Position numbers and translations under genes: made by a program
From: Deltaproteobacteria bacterium
GTDB lineage: Bacteria; Desulfobacterota; Desulfobulbia; Desulfobulbales; VMSU01
Reading direction: 5' to 3'
Assembly (NCBI GenBank): GCA_024274995.1
Contig: JAJSAA010000184.1
Coordinates: 1 to 14,604 of the forward strand
DNA length: 14,604 bases
Part shown: positions 1 to 7,357 of the stretch, one piece after another
Position numbering within the stretch: the first letter of the stretch is position 1
How the letters are laid out: each line of letters begins with the position of its first letter
The notes under the pieces: generated by a model
The model's database searches: none
Seen by the model: only the letters and a program-made list of their open reading frames with translations
What the model was told of the DNA's origin: nothing

Positions 1-1358
1 AAGACAGTAATACCCGCAGTGCCTACCTCATAGGAATAACCTTGCGTAATTTGCTGCTGGGACGCCTGTACGTTATAAAATTCCTTGACACCAATGCAGT
101 AACGGACGTCAAGCGGGTCGAGTCTGAATTTGCCAGGATGAATGATGATGTCCAGAAGTTGGATCAGGAAATTACAAATCCCAAAAGCAGGCAGCTGCTT
201 GCCGGAGTAAAAAAGAACAAAGATATTTATTTCAACGCCTTCCAGCAACTCGTTGCCACCATTAATTCAAGAAATAAAATTATCAAGGGCAACCTGGACG
301 TTATTGGCCCAAAAGTGGCATCTCTAACGGAGCAGGTTAAGCTTGAAATCAAAGCGGAACAGGATCGAATGGGCCCTGAGTTAGTCAGGCGGAATCAAAG
401 AAATATATGGATGATTTCCCTATTCGGTCTGCTGGCAACCATTATAGGAATTTTATTTGCCATATTTATTACCCGGAGCATTACCAAGCCTCTTAACGCG
501 GCAATTGACTCCCTGAAGCAAGGCACGGATCAGGTTGCCGCGGCCTCAGGCCAGATTGCCGGATCAAGCCAGCAGCTTGCCGAAGGAGCCAGCGAACAGG
601 CAGCAGGTCTCGAAGAGACATCTTCTTCACTTGAAGAAATGGCCTCAATGACGAGACAGAACTCTGAAAATGCCGGGCAGGCAAGCATCCTGATGAATCA
701 GACCAACACCACCGTAATTGATGCCCAGAAGTTAATGGATGATCTCAAAACAGCAATGAATGGAATCTCAAAGGCAAGCAATGATACCTCAAAAATTATT
801 AAGACTATTGACGAGATCGCCTTCCAAACCAATCTGCTGGCCCTTAATGCCGCAGTGGAGGCAGCCCGTGCCGGTGAAGCAGGGGCTGGATTTGCCATAG
901 TTGCTGATGAGGTTCGTAATCTTGCCATGCGGGCTGCCGCCGCAGCCAAAGAGACTGAAACCCTTATCGCTGATACCGTTAACAAGGTGGATGGCGGCAA
1001 TAATCTTCTAAAAAGCTCCAATGAAACATTCTCCCTGGTTGCGGAAAGTTCAACGAAGGTAACCCAGTTAATCGACGAAATTGCGGCAGCATCCAAAGAA
1101 CAATCTCAAGGCGTGAACCAGATCAGCAAGGCGGTATCGGAAATGGACAAGGTTGTCCAGGCCAACGCCGCACTTTCTGAAGAATCGGCCAGTGCCTCCG
1201 AGCAGCTTAATGCTCAAGCGGCAGCTCTGAAAGATGTCACGCAGGATTTAGCCGCCCTGGCGAGAGGAAGGGACTCTGGTGGCACAAGCGCGACAGCTCA
1301 TCGCGCCAAAGATACATCTCTAACAGGCAATAATCTCAAACGCCCCTCATTGTCGTAG
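1..1358 (+). CDS. Methyl-accepting chemotaxis protein, 5'-truncated by window edge
   Basis: The reading frame is open to the left edge (first full codon at position 3), so the start and first membrane segment lie outside the window. An internal TTG at 42 is not needed as a start. What remains is the end of a helical periplasmic sensor domain (to about 400), one transmembrane helix (about 405-473), a short HAMP-like linker beginning ITRSITKPL, and the long cytoplasmic signalling coiled coil. The conserved hairpin tip is plain: DEIAFQTNLLALNAAVEAA followed by RAGEAGAGFAIVADEVR (about 810-920). It would relay ligand binding to CheA/CheW. The HAMP region is short and runs almost directly into the methylation helix, as in many deltaproteobacterial receptors. 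The C-terminus (RPSLS) has no CheR-tethering pentapeptide. The ligand is unknown. Confidence 0.95.
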   Translation, partial: DSNTRSAYLIGITLRNLLLGRLYVIKFLDTNAVTDVKRVESEFARMNDDVQKLDQEITNPKSRQLLAGVKKNKDIYFNAFQQLVATINSRNKIIKGNLDVIGPKVASLTEQVKLEIKAEQDRMGPELVRRNQRNIWMISLFGLLATIIGILFAIFITRSITKPLNAAIDSLKQGTDQVAAASGQIAGSSQQLAEGASEQAAGLEETSSSLEEMASMTRQNSENAGQASILMNQTNTTVIDAQKLMDDLKTAMNGISKASNDTSKIIKTIDEIAFQTNLLALNAAVEAARAGEAGAGFAIVADEVRNLAMRAAAAAKETETLIADTVNKVDGGNNLLKSSNETFSLVAESSTKVTQLIDEIAAASKEQSQGVNQISKAVSEMDKVVQANAALSEESASASEQLNAQAAALKDVTQDLAALARGRDSGGTSATAHRAKDTSLTGNNLKRPSLS

Positions 1359-1388
1359 TTAGTTATCTGATAATCAAAAAAACGTCTG

Positions 1389-1429
1389 CAAAAGAGGCTT
1401 AGGTGATTCGCTCCCCTAAGCCTCTTTTG
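1389..1429 (+). terminator. Intrinsic terminator of the chemotaxis receptor gene
   Basis: A perfect 15-bp inverted repeat (CAAAAGAGGCTTAGG at 1389-1403 and its complement at 1415-1429) encloses an 11-nt loop, 30 nt after the stop codon. The 3' arm ends in TTTTG and is followed by TATCC, so the U-tract lies mostly inside the stem. The 5' arm carries AAAA, so the hairpin could also act on the other strand. Confidence 0.85.
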
Positions 1430-1500
1430 TATCCTTGACTGTTGGCGGCATATTTATTCCGTTCCGCTTCATCCCCCTGGTGTAGAGTTACAATAAATCC

Positions 1501-1529
1501 TTGCCATAGTACTATATATTGTTTATATG
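1501..1529 (+). promoter_or_regulatory. Candidate sigma-70 promoter of the TetR gene
   Basis: TTGCCA (1501-1506, 5 of 6 to the -35 consensus) and TATATG (1524-1529, 4 of 6 to the -10) are separated by 17 bp. Transcription would begin near 1536, only about 7 nt before the ATG at 1543, giving an almost leaderless mRNA. This fits the absence of a Shine-Dalgarno sequence there. It is a prediction from consensus only. Confidence 0.4.
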
Positions 1530-1541
1530 ACTACCTGGTCA
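1528..1541. promoter_or_regulatory. Imperfect palindrome, possible TetR autoregulatory operator
   Basis: TGACTACCTGGTCA has TGAC/GTCA arms and 5 of 7 symmetric pairs. It overlaps the end of the predicted -10 box and the start point, directly before the regulator's ATG. TetR-family repressors often bind palindromes placed like this. It is short and could be chance. Confidence 0.3.
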
Positions 1542-1542
1542 C

Positions 1543-2220
1543 ATGATGAAAAATGAATTAACCAAACCAAAACAAACCTTCTTGAACCTGGCGGAGGAGA
1601 AGAGGCTGCGGATTGAAAAGGCCCTGGTGGAGGAGTTTGCCCGGGAGGGGTACCGGCGGGCCAGCCTCAATAACGTGGTGAAGAGGCTGGGGATTGCCAA
1701 GGGCTCTCTGTACCAGTATTTTGATAACAAGGAGGCTATATTTCTTTTCGTATTTGAGCGTTTTACCCGTCTTGTCAAGAGCATGGTGGGTAAACCCTCG
1801 GCGGCTGACTGGCGGCCGGATAATTTCTGGCAGACGGTACGGCGGGTCTGGGAGGCTGGTATCATTTTTATAGATAGGCACCCGGTCTATTATCAACTTT
1901 ATCTGAACGCCCTTTTTGAGCAGGATATTCCCCATCGGGAGGAAATTATAAGCCGGGTACGGCTCTTCTCCATGGAGTTCTTCGGCCCCCTGGCGGCCGC
2001 AGCGCGGGAAAGGGGCGGGCTGCGCCCTGATGTGCCGGTGCCAGTGGTGGTATTTATGATTGATGCCGCCATGGATCGCTTCTTACAGTCTTACGCCCGC
2101 TCCTACCTCGATGACGGCCTGAAATTGGCAGCGGCTGACCGGGCCAGGGCAGAGGCCGGGATGGACAGTATTATAGAGGTGCTTAAAAACGGACTTGGCG
2201 GAGGGCAGAGGTACCCATAA
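1543..2220 (+). CDS. TetR/AcrR-family transcriptional regulator
   Basis: A 225-residue protein of normal TetR length. The N-terminal DNA-binding domain covers about residues 20-70, with the helix-turn-helix SLNNVVKRLGIAKGSLYQYF at 41-60 matching the family signature closely. The C-terminal helical ligand-binding half (residues 75-225) is variable and does not identify the inducer. The start is the first of two consecutive ATGs; no Shine-Dalgarno is visible, and the predicted promoter leaves only a very short leader. The gene points the same way as mqnE, 100 bp upstream of it. It could autoregulate or influence the quinone genes, but only the position suggests that. Confidence 0.9.
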   Translation: MMKNELTKPKQTFLNLAEEKRLRIEKALVEEFAREGYRRASLNNVVKRLGIAKGSLYQYFDNKEAIFLFVFERFTRLVKSMVGKPSAADWRPDNFWQTVRRVWEAGIIFIDRHPVYYQLYLNALFEQDIPHREEIISRVRLFSMEFFGPLAAAARERGGLRPDVPVPVVVFMIDAAMDRFLQSYARSYLDDGLKLAAADRARAEAGMDSIIEVLKNGLGGGQRYP

Positions 2221-2242
2221 CCAACGGTAGGGCACGGACGAA

Positions 2243-2283
2243 GGGGCGTATGCCCCTGATTCTATTTCAGGGAAATGCTGAAA
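2243..2283 (+). other. Two small stem-loops between tetR and mqnE
   Basis: GGGGC-GTAT-GCCCC (2243-2256) is a 5-bp GC stem with a 4-nt loop. TTTCAG-GGAAATG-CTGAAA (2265-2283) is a 6-bp stem with a 7-nt loop. Neither is followed by a good U-tract, so they are at best a weak terminator for tetR or leader structure for the mqn transcript. No convincing promoter for mqnE was found in the rest of this 100-bp gap. Confidence 0.3.
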
Positions 2284-2320
2284 AAATTTACGAACAATTT
2301 TAATAAGGGCATAAATCAAA

Positions 2321-3427
2321 ATGGAAGAACAAATAATTACAGCGGCTGGCTTAGGAGATGTTTTAAACAAAATTAAGGGCAATAAGCGTCTTACTGCCGC
2401 TGATGCCCTGCGTCTGTACGAAACTGACAACATCCTGGCTCTGGGGTTTCTGGCCAATATTGTTCGGGAGCGTAAAAATGGTGACAAGGCCTATTTTATC
2501 TATAACCAGCATATAAATTACTCCAATATCTGCACCAATTTATGTAAATTCTGCGCCTTTGGCAAAGATAAGGGGGCAGAGCAGGCCTACGAGATGAGTA
2601 TTGATGAAATCCGCCATAAGGTGGAAGAACGTCTTGACGAGCCCATTACCGAGATTCACATGGTGGGCGGGCTCCATCCTGATTTACCATTTTCATATTA
2701 TATTGAGGCCTTAAAGGTCATAAAAAAGGTGCGGCCGGAGGTGCATATCCAAGCCTTTACCTGTGTGGAGATCGCCCATCTCGCCGAGATTAACGGCAAA
2801 TCGGTTCACGATACCCTGCTGGAACTGCGGGAGGCCGGGTTAGGCTCCATCCCTGGTGGCGGGGCTGAGGTCTTCAGCCCTCGTATCAGGGCTCTGACCT
2901 GTGAAAAAAAATTATCCGGCGAGGACTGGCTGAAGGTGGCCAAGACCGCTCATCGTTTAAAGATCAAGAGTAACGCCACCATGCTTTATGGCCATATTGA
3001 GACCAACGAAGAACGGGTGGAACATCTGTCTGCCCTGCGTCAGGCCCAGGATGAGACCGGCGGCTTCATGGCCTTCATCCCCCTGGCCTTTCATCCCAGA
3101 AACACGGAATTATCCGATCTCTCCCGTACTTCGGGGATTGACGATCTGAAGAATATCGCCGTGGCTCGTTGTTTCCTCGACAATTTTCCCCATATCAAGG
3201 CCTATTGGGTGATGATTGGCGAAAAACTGGCCCAGATAGCCCTCTCCTTTGGGGCCGACGACATGGACGGTACGGTGAAGGAGGAGCTTATTACCCATAT
3301 GGCCGGGGCCGAGACCGAGCAGATGTTGACCAGCAATAAGCTGGTGGCCCTGATCCAGGAGGCGGGGCGGGTTCCCATTGAGCGCAATACCCTGTATAAA
3401 GAGTTACGGAGGTATCAGGATGATTGA
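2321..3427 (+). CDS. mqnE: Aminodeoxyfutalosine synthase MqnE (radical SAM)
   Basis: MqnE is a cytoplasmic radical SAM enzyme that adds the SAM-derived adenosyl radical to 3-[(1-carboxyvinyl)oxy]benzoate, forming aminodeoxyfutalosine in the futalosine route to menaquinone. The 368-residue length is normal. The 4Fe-4S motif CTNLCKFC has cysteines 71, 75 and 78, preceded by HINYSNI. Other family blocks are EIHMVGGLHPDLPFSYY, IQAFTCVEIAHLAE, SIPGGGAEVFSPRIR, ATMLYGHIETNEERVEHL and, near the C-terminus, HIKAYWVMIGEKLAQIAL and FGADDMDGTVKEE. AFTCVEI, IPLAFHP and KAYWVM distinguish it from MqnC. The ATG at 2321 has only a weak, distant AGG (2306-2308). It overlaps mqnC by 8 nt, so the two are co-transcribed. 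Confidence 0.95.
   Translation: MEEQIITAAGLGDVLNKIKGNKRLTAADALRLYETDNILALGFLANIVRERKNGDKAYFIYNQHINYSNICTNLCKFCAFGKDKGAEQAYEMSIDEIRHKVEERLDEPITEIHMVGGLHPDLPFSYYIEALKVIKKVRPEVHIQAFTCVEIAHLAEINGKSVHDTLLELREAGLGSIPGGGAEVFSPRIRALTCEKKLSGEDWLKVAKTAHRLKIKSNATMLYGHIETNEERVEHLSALRQAQDETGGFMAFIPLAFHPRNTELSDLSRTSGIDDLKNIAVARCFLDNFPHIKAYWVMIGEKLAQIALSFGADDMDGTVKEELITHMAGAETEQMLTSNKLVALIQEAGRVPIERNTLYKELRRYQDD
3408..3412 (+). promoter_or_regulatory. Ribosome binding site of mqnC
   Basis: GGAGG lies 7 nt before ATG 3420, inside the last codons of mqnE. It settles the mqnC start against the longer open frame from 3378. Confidence 0.8.
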
Positions 3428-4472
3428 TGATAAGATACTGGCCGGGGAACGTATCACCGCCGCCGAGGGCCTCGAGCTGGCAGAGAGCGGCGATTTGCTG
3501 CGTTTGGGCTTTCTGGCCAATGCCGTGCGCCGCCGCCTGCATCCTGAGCCCCTGGTGACTTATGTTGTTGATCGTAATATAAATTATACCGATATATGTA
3601 CTTCGGGCTGTAAATTCTGCGCCTTTTTTAAGGCCCCTGATGACCCGGACGGGATGATATTAAGCCAGGCGGAACTGGCCCAGAAAATAAAAGAAACCAA
3701 GGAACTGGGCGGTACCCAGATTTTGTTGCAGGGCGGTTTGCATCCCGATAAGCCGCTGGAATTTTACGAGGAGATGCTCTGCTTCATGAAGGGCATGGAT
3801 ATCCATATTCACGGTTTTTCGCCCCCGGAGATCTGGCATTTTGCCGTACTGTCCGGCCTGAGTGTGGCCGAGGTAATCACGCGTCTGCGCCAGGCCGGAT
3901 TGGATTCCATTCCCGGCGGCGGGGCCGAGATTTTGAGTAACCGGGTGCGCTCCGAGATTGCCCCGCGTAAATGTAACGCCGATGAATGGATAATGGTCAT
4001 GGAAGAGGCCCATAATCAAGGGCTGCGAACCACGGCCACCATGATGTTCGGGCATGTGGAGACCATGGTTGAGCGTTTTGAACATCTGCAAAGGGTGCGG
4101 GATTTACAGGATAGAACCGGCGGCTTCACGGCCTTCATCCCCTGGCCCTTCCAGCCCGACAATACCGCCCTGTCCCATATCGCCAAGACCAGCGCCTTTA
4201 ATTATCTGCAGATGCTGGCTTTGTCTCGGATCTTTCTAAATAATATTGATAATATTCAGACTTCCTGGGTTACCCAGGGGGGACAGATCGCCCAACTCTC
4301 CCTGTTTTTTGGGGCCAATGATTTTGGCAGTACCATGATTGAGGAAAATGTGGTGGCCGCGGCCGGGGTCAGTTTTCGGCTTAGCGAGCAGGAAATCCGG
4401 CGGCTGGTGGAGGGGGCCGGTTTCACCCCCCGCCAACGTTATATGGATTACCGTCTGGTGGCTGCCGGGTGA
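3420..4472 (+). CDS. mqnC: Cyclic dehypoxanthine futalosine synthase MqnC (radical SAM)
   Basis: MqnC cyclises dehypoxanthine futalosine by radical SAM chemistry, the step before MqnD. The ATG at 3420 is chosen because GGAGG (3408-3412) sits 7 nt upstream; the frame stays open to 3378, but that would add 14 residues inside mqnE without a ribosome site. The protein has 350 residues. The cluster motif CTSGCKFC has cysteines 60, 64 and 67 after DRNINYTDI. MqnC blocks include LLQGGLHPDKPLEFYEEML, IHGFSPPEI, SIPGGGAEILSNRVR, ATMMFGHVETMVERFEHL, FIPWPFQPDNT and QTSWVTQGGQIAQL. It overlaps mqnE by 8 nt and the next gene by the 4 nt GTGA. It is clearly a paralogue of MqnE, including an N-terminal helix shared almost word for word (LLRLGFLANAVR against ILALGFLANIVR). 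Confidence 0.95.
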   Translation: MIDDKILAGERITAAEGLELAESGDLLRLGFLANAVRRRLHPEPLVTYVVDRNINYTDICTSGCKFCAFFKAPDDPDGMILSQAELAQKIKETKELGGTQILLQGGLHPDKPLEFYEEMLCFMKGMDIHIHGFSPPEIWHFAVLSGLSVAEVITRLRQAGLDSIPGGGAEILSNRVRSEIAPRKCNADEWIMVMEEAHNQGLRTTATMMFGHVETMVERFEHLQRVRDLQDRTGGFTAFIPWPFQPDNTALSHIAKTSAFNYLQMLALSRIFLNNIDNIQTSWVTQGGQIAQLSLFFGANDFGSTMIEENVVAAAGVSFRLSEQEIRRLVEGAGFTPRQRYMDYRLVAAG

Positions 4473-5668
4473 GTGAAATGATCTGCTACCGGGCTCCCCT
4501 TGTGGTGCCGGTCAGCCGCGCGCCCATTCGAGACGGCGCCGTTTTGGCGGCAAACGGCCAGATTATGGCGCTGGGCAGTTTCAGCAGTCTGCGGGGGCAG
4601 GGGAGCAGGGTTGTTGACTTAGAGGACAGTATCATAACCCCGGCCCTGATTAATTGTCACAGTCATCTTGAGTTGTCTCATCTTGCTGAACTTGGTCGGG
4701 AAAATTATGGGGCGGACAATGATATAACCCTCTGGATTCGTGCTCTGCTCGCCGCCAGAGGCAAGGAGGTAGATGGTGAAATAATTAAGGCCGCCGTCGA
4801 CCTGGCCTTGATACGCTTGAGGGCGGGCGGCGTGGTGTTGACGGCTGATATTGGCAATATCAAGAGCGGCAGGCGGCGAGCGGCTAAGTTACCGGAGGAG
4901 ATGTTTTTCATGGAGCTTCTGGGATTCAGCCCCAAGACCGCGGATGAGGCGTTACGCCGCTTAAAGGCTTGTAATACGGCCTGTGCGGCGCACGCCCCAT
5001 ATTCCACCCATCCCCGTCTAATTCAGGCGGTGAAGGCCAGGGCAGACGCTCGACGGGATATTTTCCCGATTCATACGGCGGAATCCGCCGCCGAGATCGA
5101 TTTCCTGGCCTCCGGCGGCGGCCCATTGCGGCCGTTTTTAGTGGAGCGCCTTGGCCGGTTAGATTTTTTTACTCCCCCGAGCTGCGGAGCGGTGGAATAT
5201 CTTGAGCGTTTAAGGGTTCTTGATAACCAGACCATGTGCGTCCATTGTGTTCATATTAGCGAGACTGAGGTGGAGATACTGGCCCGGCGGGCGGCCCAGG
5301 TCTGTTTGTGCCCAGGCAGTAATCGTTGTTTAGGGCCAGGCCGGGCGCCAGCAGCCCTACTCCTAAAGCACGGGCTGCGGCCCTGTCTGGGAACGGACAG
5401 CCTGGCCAGTAATCCCTCACTTGACCTCTGGCGGGAGATGCGTCTTCTGCAGGAGGATAACCCCGCTTTGGCCCCGGAGGAGATTTTCAAGATGGCTACA
5501 ATCAACGGGGCAATGGCCCTGGGACGCGGAGAATTCGGTAGTCTTGAGCCTAGAAAAGATGCCCGGATGCTGGCGGTACGCTACGAGCAGTTGCCTGAGG
5601 ATGTATTTTCTTTCCTGGTCAGTGGTAAACATCAGACAGCATGGCTGGAGGATTCAAATGGTTCTTGA
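4469..5668 (+). CDS. Amidohydrolase, probable aminodeoxyfutalosine deaminase
   Basis: A 399-residue metal-dependent amidohydrolase of the cytosine/guanine/adenosine deaminase group. Visible metal and catalytic residues: HSH in NCHSHLE (64 and 66), H175 in HAPYSTH, H202 with E206 in HTAES, and D310 in GTDSLASNPS; LCPGSN precedes the last block. This set is typical of the TRZ/ATZ-like family that includes aminodeoxyfutalosine deaminase (MqnX), which makes futalosine from the MqnE product. The assignment rests mainly on its position between mqnC and mqnA, with overlaps at both ends. The start is GTG 4469 (GTGA overlap with mqnC) or ATG 4478, three codons later; neither has a strong ribosome site. 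Other deaminases of this family cannot be excluded by sequence alone. Confidence 0.8.
   Translation: MSEMICYRAPLVVPVSRAPIRDGAVLAANGQIMALGSFSSLRGQGSRVVDLEDSIITPALINCHSHLELSHLAELGRENYGADNDITLWIRALLAARGKEVDGEIIKAAVDLALIRLRAGGVVLTADIGNIKSGRRRAAKLPEEMFFMELLGFSPKTADEALRRLKACNTACAAHAPYSTHPRLIQAVKARADARRDIFPIHTAESAAEIDFLASGGGPLRPFLVERLGRLDFFTPPSCGAVEYLERLRVLDNQTMCVHCVHISETEVEILARRAAQVCLCPGSNRCLGPGRAPAALLLKHGLRPCLGTDSLASNPSLDLWREMRLLQEDNPALAPEEIFKMATINGAMALGRGEFGSLEPRKDARMLAVRYEQLPEDVFSFLVSGKHQTAWLEDSNGS
5647..5652 (+). promoter_or_regulatory. Ribosome binding site of mqnA
   Basis: GGAGGA lies 5 nt before ATG 5658 and within the previous gene. It fixes the mqnA start, although the frame is open about 79 codons further upstream. 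Confidence 0.8.
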
Positions 5669-6476
5669 TGGTAAAATAGGCATTGGTATGGTGAATTTTA
5701 TTAATACCGCGCCCCTTTATGAGGTATGGAAAGAACGGGCCGTACTCACTCCCCATAAGGATTGGCAGGTAATGGAAGGTTCGCCCAGCCGTTTGAACCG
5801 GATGCTCTATAATGGCGAGCTGGATCTGGGTTTTATCTCCTCGCATGAATACGCCCTCCATCCCGAGGAATACCGGATTTTAGACGGCCTCTCCATCAGC
5901 GCCCGGGGTGAGGTCGGCAGCGTCTTTCTGTTCTCTGAACTGCCCATTGCCGCCCTGCATGGTAAATCGGTGGGCTTGAGCCCTCAATCCCAGACTTCCA
6001 ACGCCCTGATTCGGATTATCCTGGAGGATTATTATCATATCCGGCCCCATTATGTGGAATCGGAGGCGGCCCCGGCCCATCTCGCCATTGGTGATCGGGC
6101 CTTACGCCTGAAAGCTGAAAACCGCTACCCCCTGGTGCTTGATTTAAGTCAGGAGTGGCAGCGCCACAGCGGACTGCCCTTTGTCTTCGCGGTCTGGGCC
6201 GTACGGGAGGAGTGTTGGCATACTCATGGAGCTGAGGTCAGAGCCATTCAGGAGGAACTTTTAACCTGCGTGGAGATCGGCCGCCGGCGTTTAGTGGAGA
6301 TAAGCGCCAAAGTGGCGGAGCGCATTCCCATGCCGCCTGCCGCCTGCCACGAATATCTGCAAAGAATTGAGTTTGATCTCAGCCCGGCCAAGGTTCTGGG
6401 CCTGAGCCAATTTTATCAAAAATTAATCGATAGAGGTGAGGTCAGTCCAAAGGCTCTGCCCCTCAAATTTTTGTAA
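5658..6476 (+). CDS. mqnA: Chorismate dehydratase MqnA
   Basis: MqnA removes water from chorismate to give 3-enolpyruvyl-benzoate, the first committed futalosine-pathway step. It belongs to the periplasmic-binding-protein fold but has no signal peptide here, as expected for the cytoplasmic enzyme. From ATG 5658 it has 272 residues, normal for the family. Recognisable blocks are GKIGIGMVNFINTAPLYEVW (5-24), GSPSRLNRMLYNGELDLGFI (41-60) with SSHEYAL directly after it, SISARGEVGSVFLFS (79-93), SPQSQTSNALIRIILEDYY (108-126) and HLAIGDRAL (141-149). It overlaps the amidohydrolase by 11 nt and is the last gene of the overlapping four-gene set. The next gene starts after a 164-nt gap. Confidence 0.93.
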   Translation: MVLDGKIGIGMVNFINTAPLYEVWKERAVLTPHKDWQVMEGSPSRLNRMLYNGELDLGFISSHEYALHPEEYRILDGLSISARGEVGSVFLFSELPIAALHGKSVGLSPQSQTSNALIRIILEDYYHIRPHYVESEAAPAHLAIGDRALRLKAENRYPLVLDLSQEWQRHSGLPFVFAVWAVREECWHTHGAEVRAIQEELLTCVEIGRRRLVEISAKVAERIPMPPAACHEYLQRIEFDLSPAKVLGLSQFYQKLIDRGEVSPKALPLKFL

Positions 6477-6498
6477 AGCCTTAGTTGATTTTTTTTTT
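6450..6498 (+). terminator. Weak candidate terminator after mqnA
   Basis: AAGGCT (6450-6455) can pair with AGCCTT (6477-6482) across a 21-nt loop, and ten consecutive T residues follow at 6489-6498. The stem is short and overlaps the end of the mqnA coding sequence, so this may only attenuate transcription into the downstream quinone genes. Confidence 0.25.
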
Positions 6499-6611
6499 AG
6501 ACATCGGGCTGAAAGGCTCGCATACGCTCCTAATCGTCCCGCTACATTCCGCAATGTTATAAAGTCAAGAATGTGGTTCTTTGAGCGTTTACGAATAAGT
6601 TACATTACCCT

Positions 6612-6635
6612 AAATCACAAAATCACAAAATCATA
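6612..6635 (+). repeat. Three tandem 8-bp units before menG
   Basis: AAATCACA, AAATCACA and AAATCATA stand head to tail and end 5 nt before ATG 6641, in the place where a ribosome binding site would be. The array is short and AT-rich. Slippage here would alter spacing in the leader, not the reading frame. Confidence 0.7.
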
Positions 6636-6640
6636 AAAAA

Positions 6641-7357
6641 ATGCCAAATATGCAAACTGCCGCCGAGAAAAAGAAATTCGTAAAAGAAAAATTTTCTTCC
6701 ATCAGTAAAAATTATGACCTGATAAATTCCTTAGTCAGCTTCCGTATTGACCGTTACTGGCGCTGGGTGACCACGAGGGAGTTACGGCCCTTCCCCCAGG
6801 GGGCGGTTCTGGATCTCTGCGCCGGCACCATGCCCCTCGCCCTGGAGTTGACCCGTCAGGCCCCGGAACGCCGGGTGATGGCCGTTGACTTTTGCGAAGA
6901 TATGATTCGGGCCGGGCTCAAAACCCTGCCCGTCGATGAACGGCGGCAGCGGATTACACCAATATGTGGCGATGGTGAGGATATTCCGGCGGCCGATAAC
7001 AGTTTCTGGGGCTGTACTGTGGCCTTTGGGATACGTAATATTTCCCGGCCTCAGAGGGGGCTGGAAGAGATGTACCGGGTTCTGAAACCAGGGGGAAAAC
7101 TCTTGATTCTGGAGTTCTCCCGGCCCACTAATTTTATTGTTAAACCACTCTATTTTTTCTATCTTAACCGGGTATTGCCCCTGGTGGCGGGTATGGTTTC
7201 CGGTGACAAGGAGGCCTATGAATATCTGGCCTCTTCCATTGCCAAATTTTATGAGCCGGAGGACTTTCTATCCATGATACGTCAGGCTGGTTTCCGCAAG
7301 AGCTATCGCCGAGCCCTGACTTTTGGGGTGGTATCCATCTACGTGGGGATAAAATGA
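6641..7357 (+). CDS. menG: Demethylmenaquinone methyltransferase (MenG/UbiE family)
   Basis: A SAM-dependent C-methyltransferase acting on the prenylated naphthoquinone, the last step to menaquinone. It has 238 residues, normal for UbiE/MenG. The N-terminal block FSSISKNYDLINSLVSF is characteristic. Motif I is VLDLCAGT (57-64), followed by AVDFCEDMI (81-89), GDGEDIPAADNSF, AFGIRNISRP (128-137) and the post-I block EMYRVLKPGGKLLILEFSRP. The C-terminal YLASSIAKF and LTFGVVSIYVGIK are also family marks. Motif I reads CAGTM where most homologues have CGTGD, an acceptable variation. ATG 6641 follows a run of A with no Shine-Dalgarno; ATG 6650 is an in-frame alternative. It overlaps ubiX by ATGA. 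Confidence 0.92.
   Translation: MPNMQTAAEKKKFVKEKFSSISKNYDLINSLVSFRIDRYWRWVTTRELRPFPQGAVLDLCAGTMPLALELTRQAPERRVMAVDFCEDMIRAGLKTLPVDERRQRITPICGDGEDIPAADNSFWGCTVAFGIRNISRPQRGLEEMYRVLKPGGKLLILEFSRPTNFIVKPLYFFYLNRVLPLVAGMVSGDKEAYEYLASSIAKFYEPEDFLSMIRQAGFRKSYRRALTFGVVSIYVGIK

Noticed and set aside
42..44. TTG at 42 as the start of the chemotaxis receptor
   Set aside because: The frame stays open to the window edge and a complete receptor needs an upstream membrane segment, so the true start is outside.
5421..5657. Upstream extension of mqnA by 79 codons
   Set aside because: It overlaps the amidohydrolase coding sequence, lacks family similarity, and a proper ribosome site supports ATG 5658.
6586..6603. 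Right arm of a third palindromic element (CGTTTAC...AAGTTAC)
   Set aside because: Only a partial, gapped match to 11593-11610, and no left arm about 90 bp upstream.
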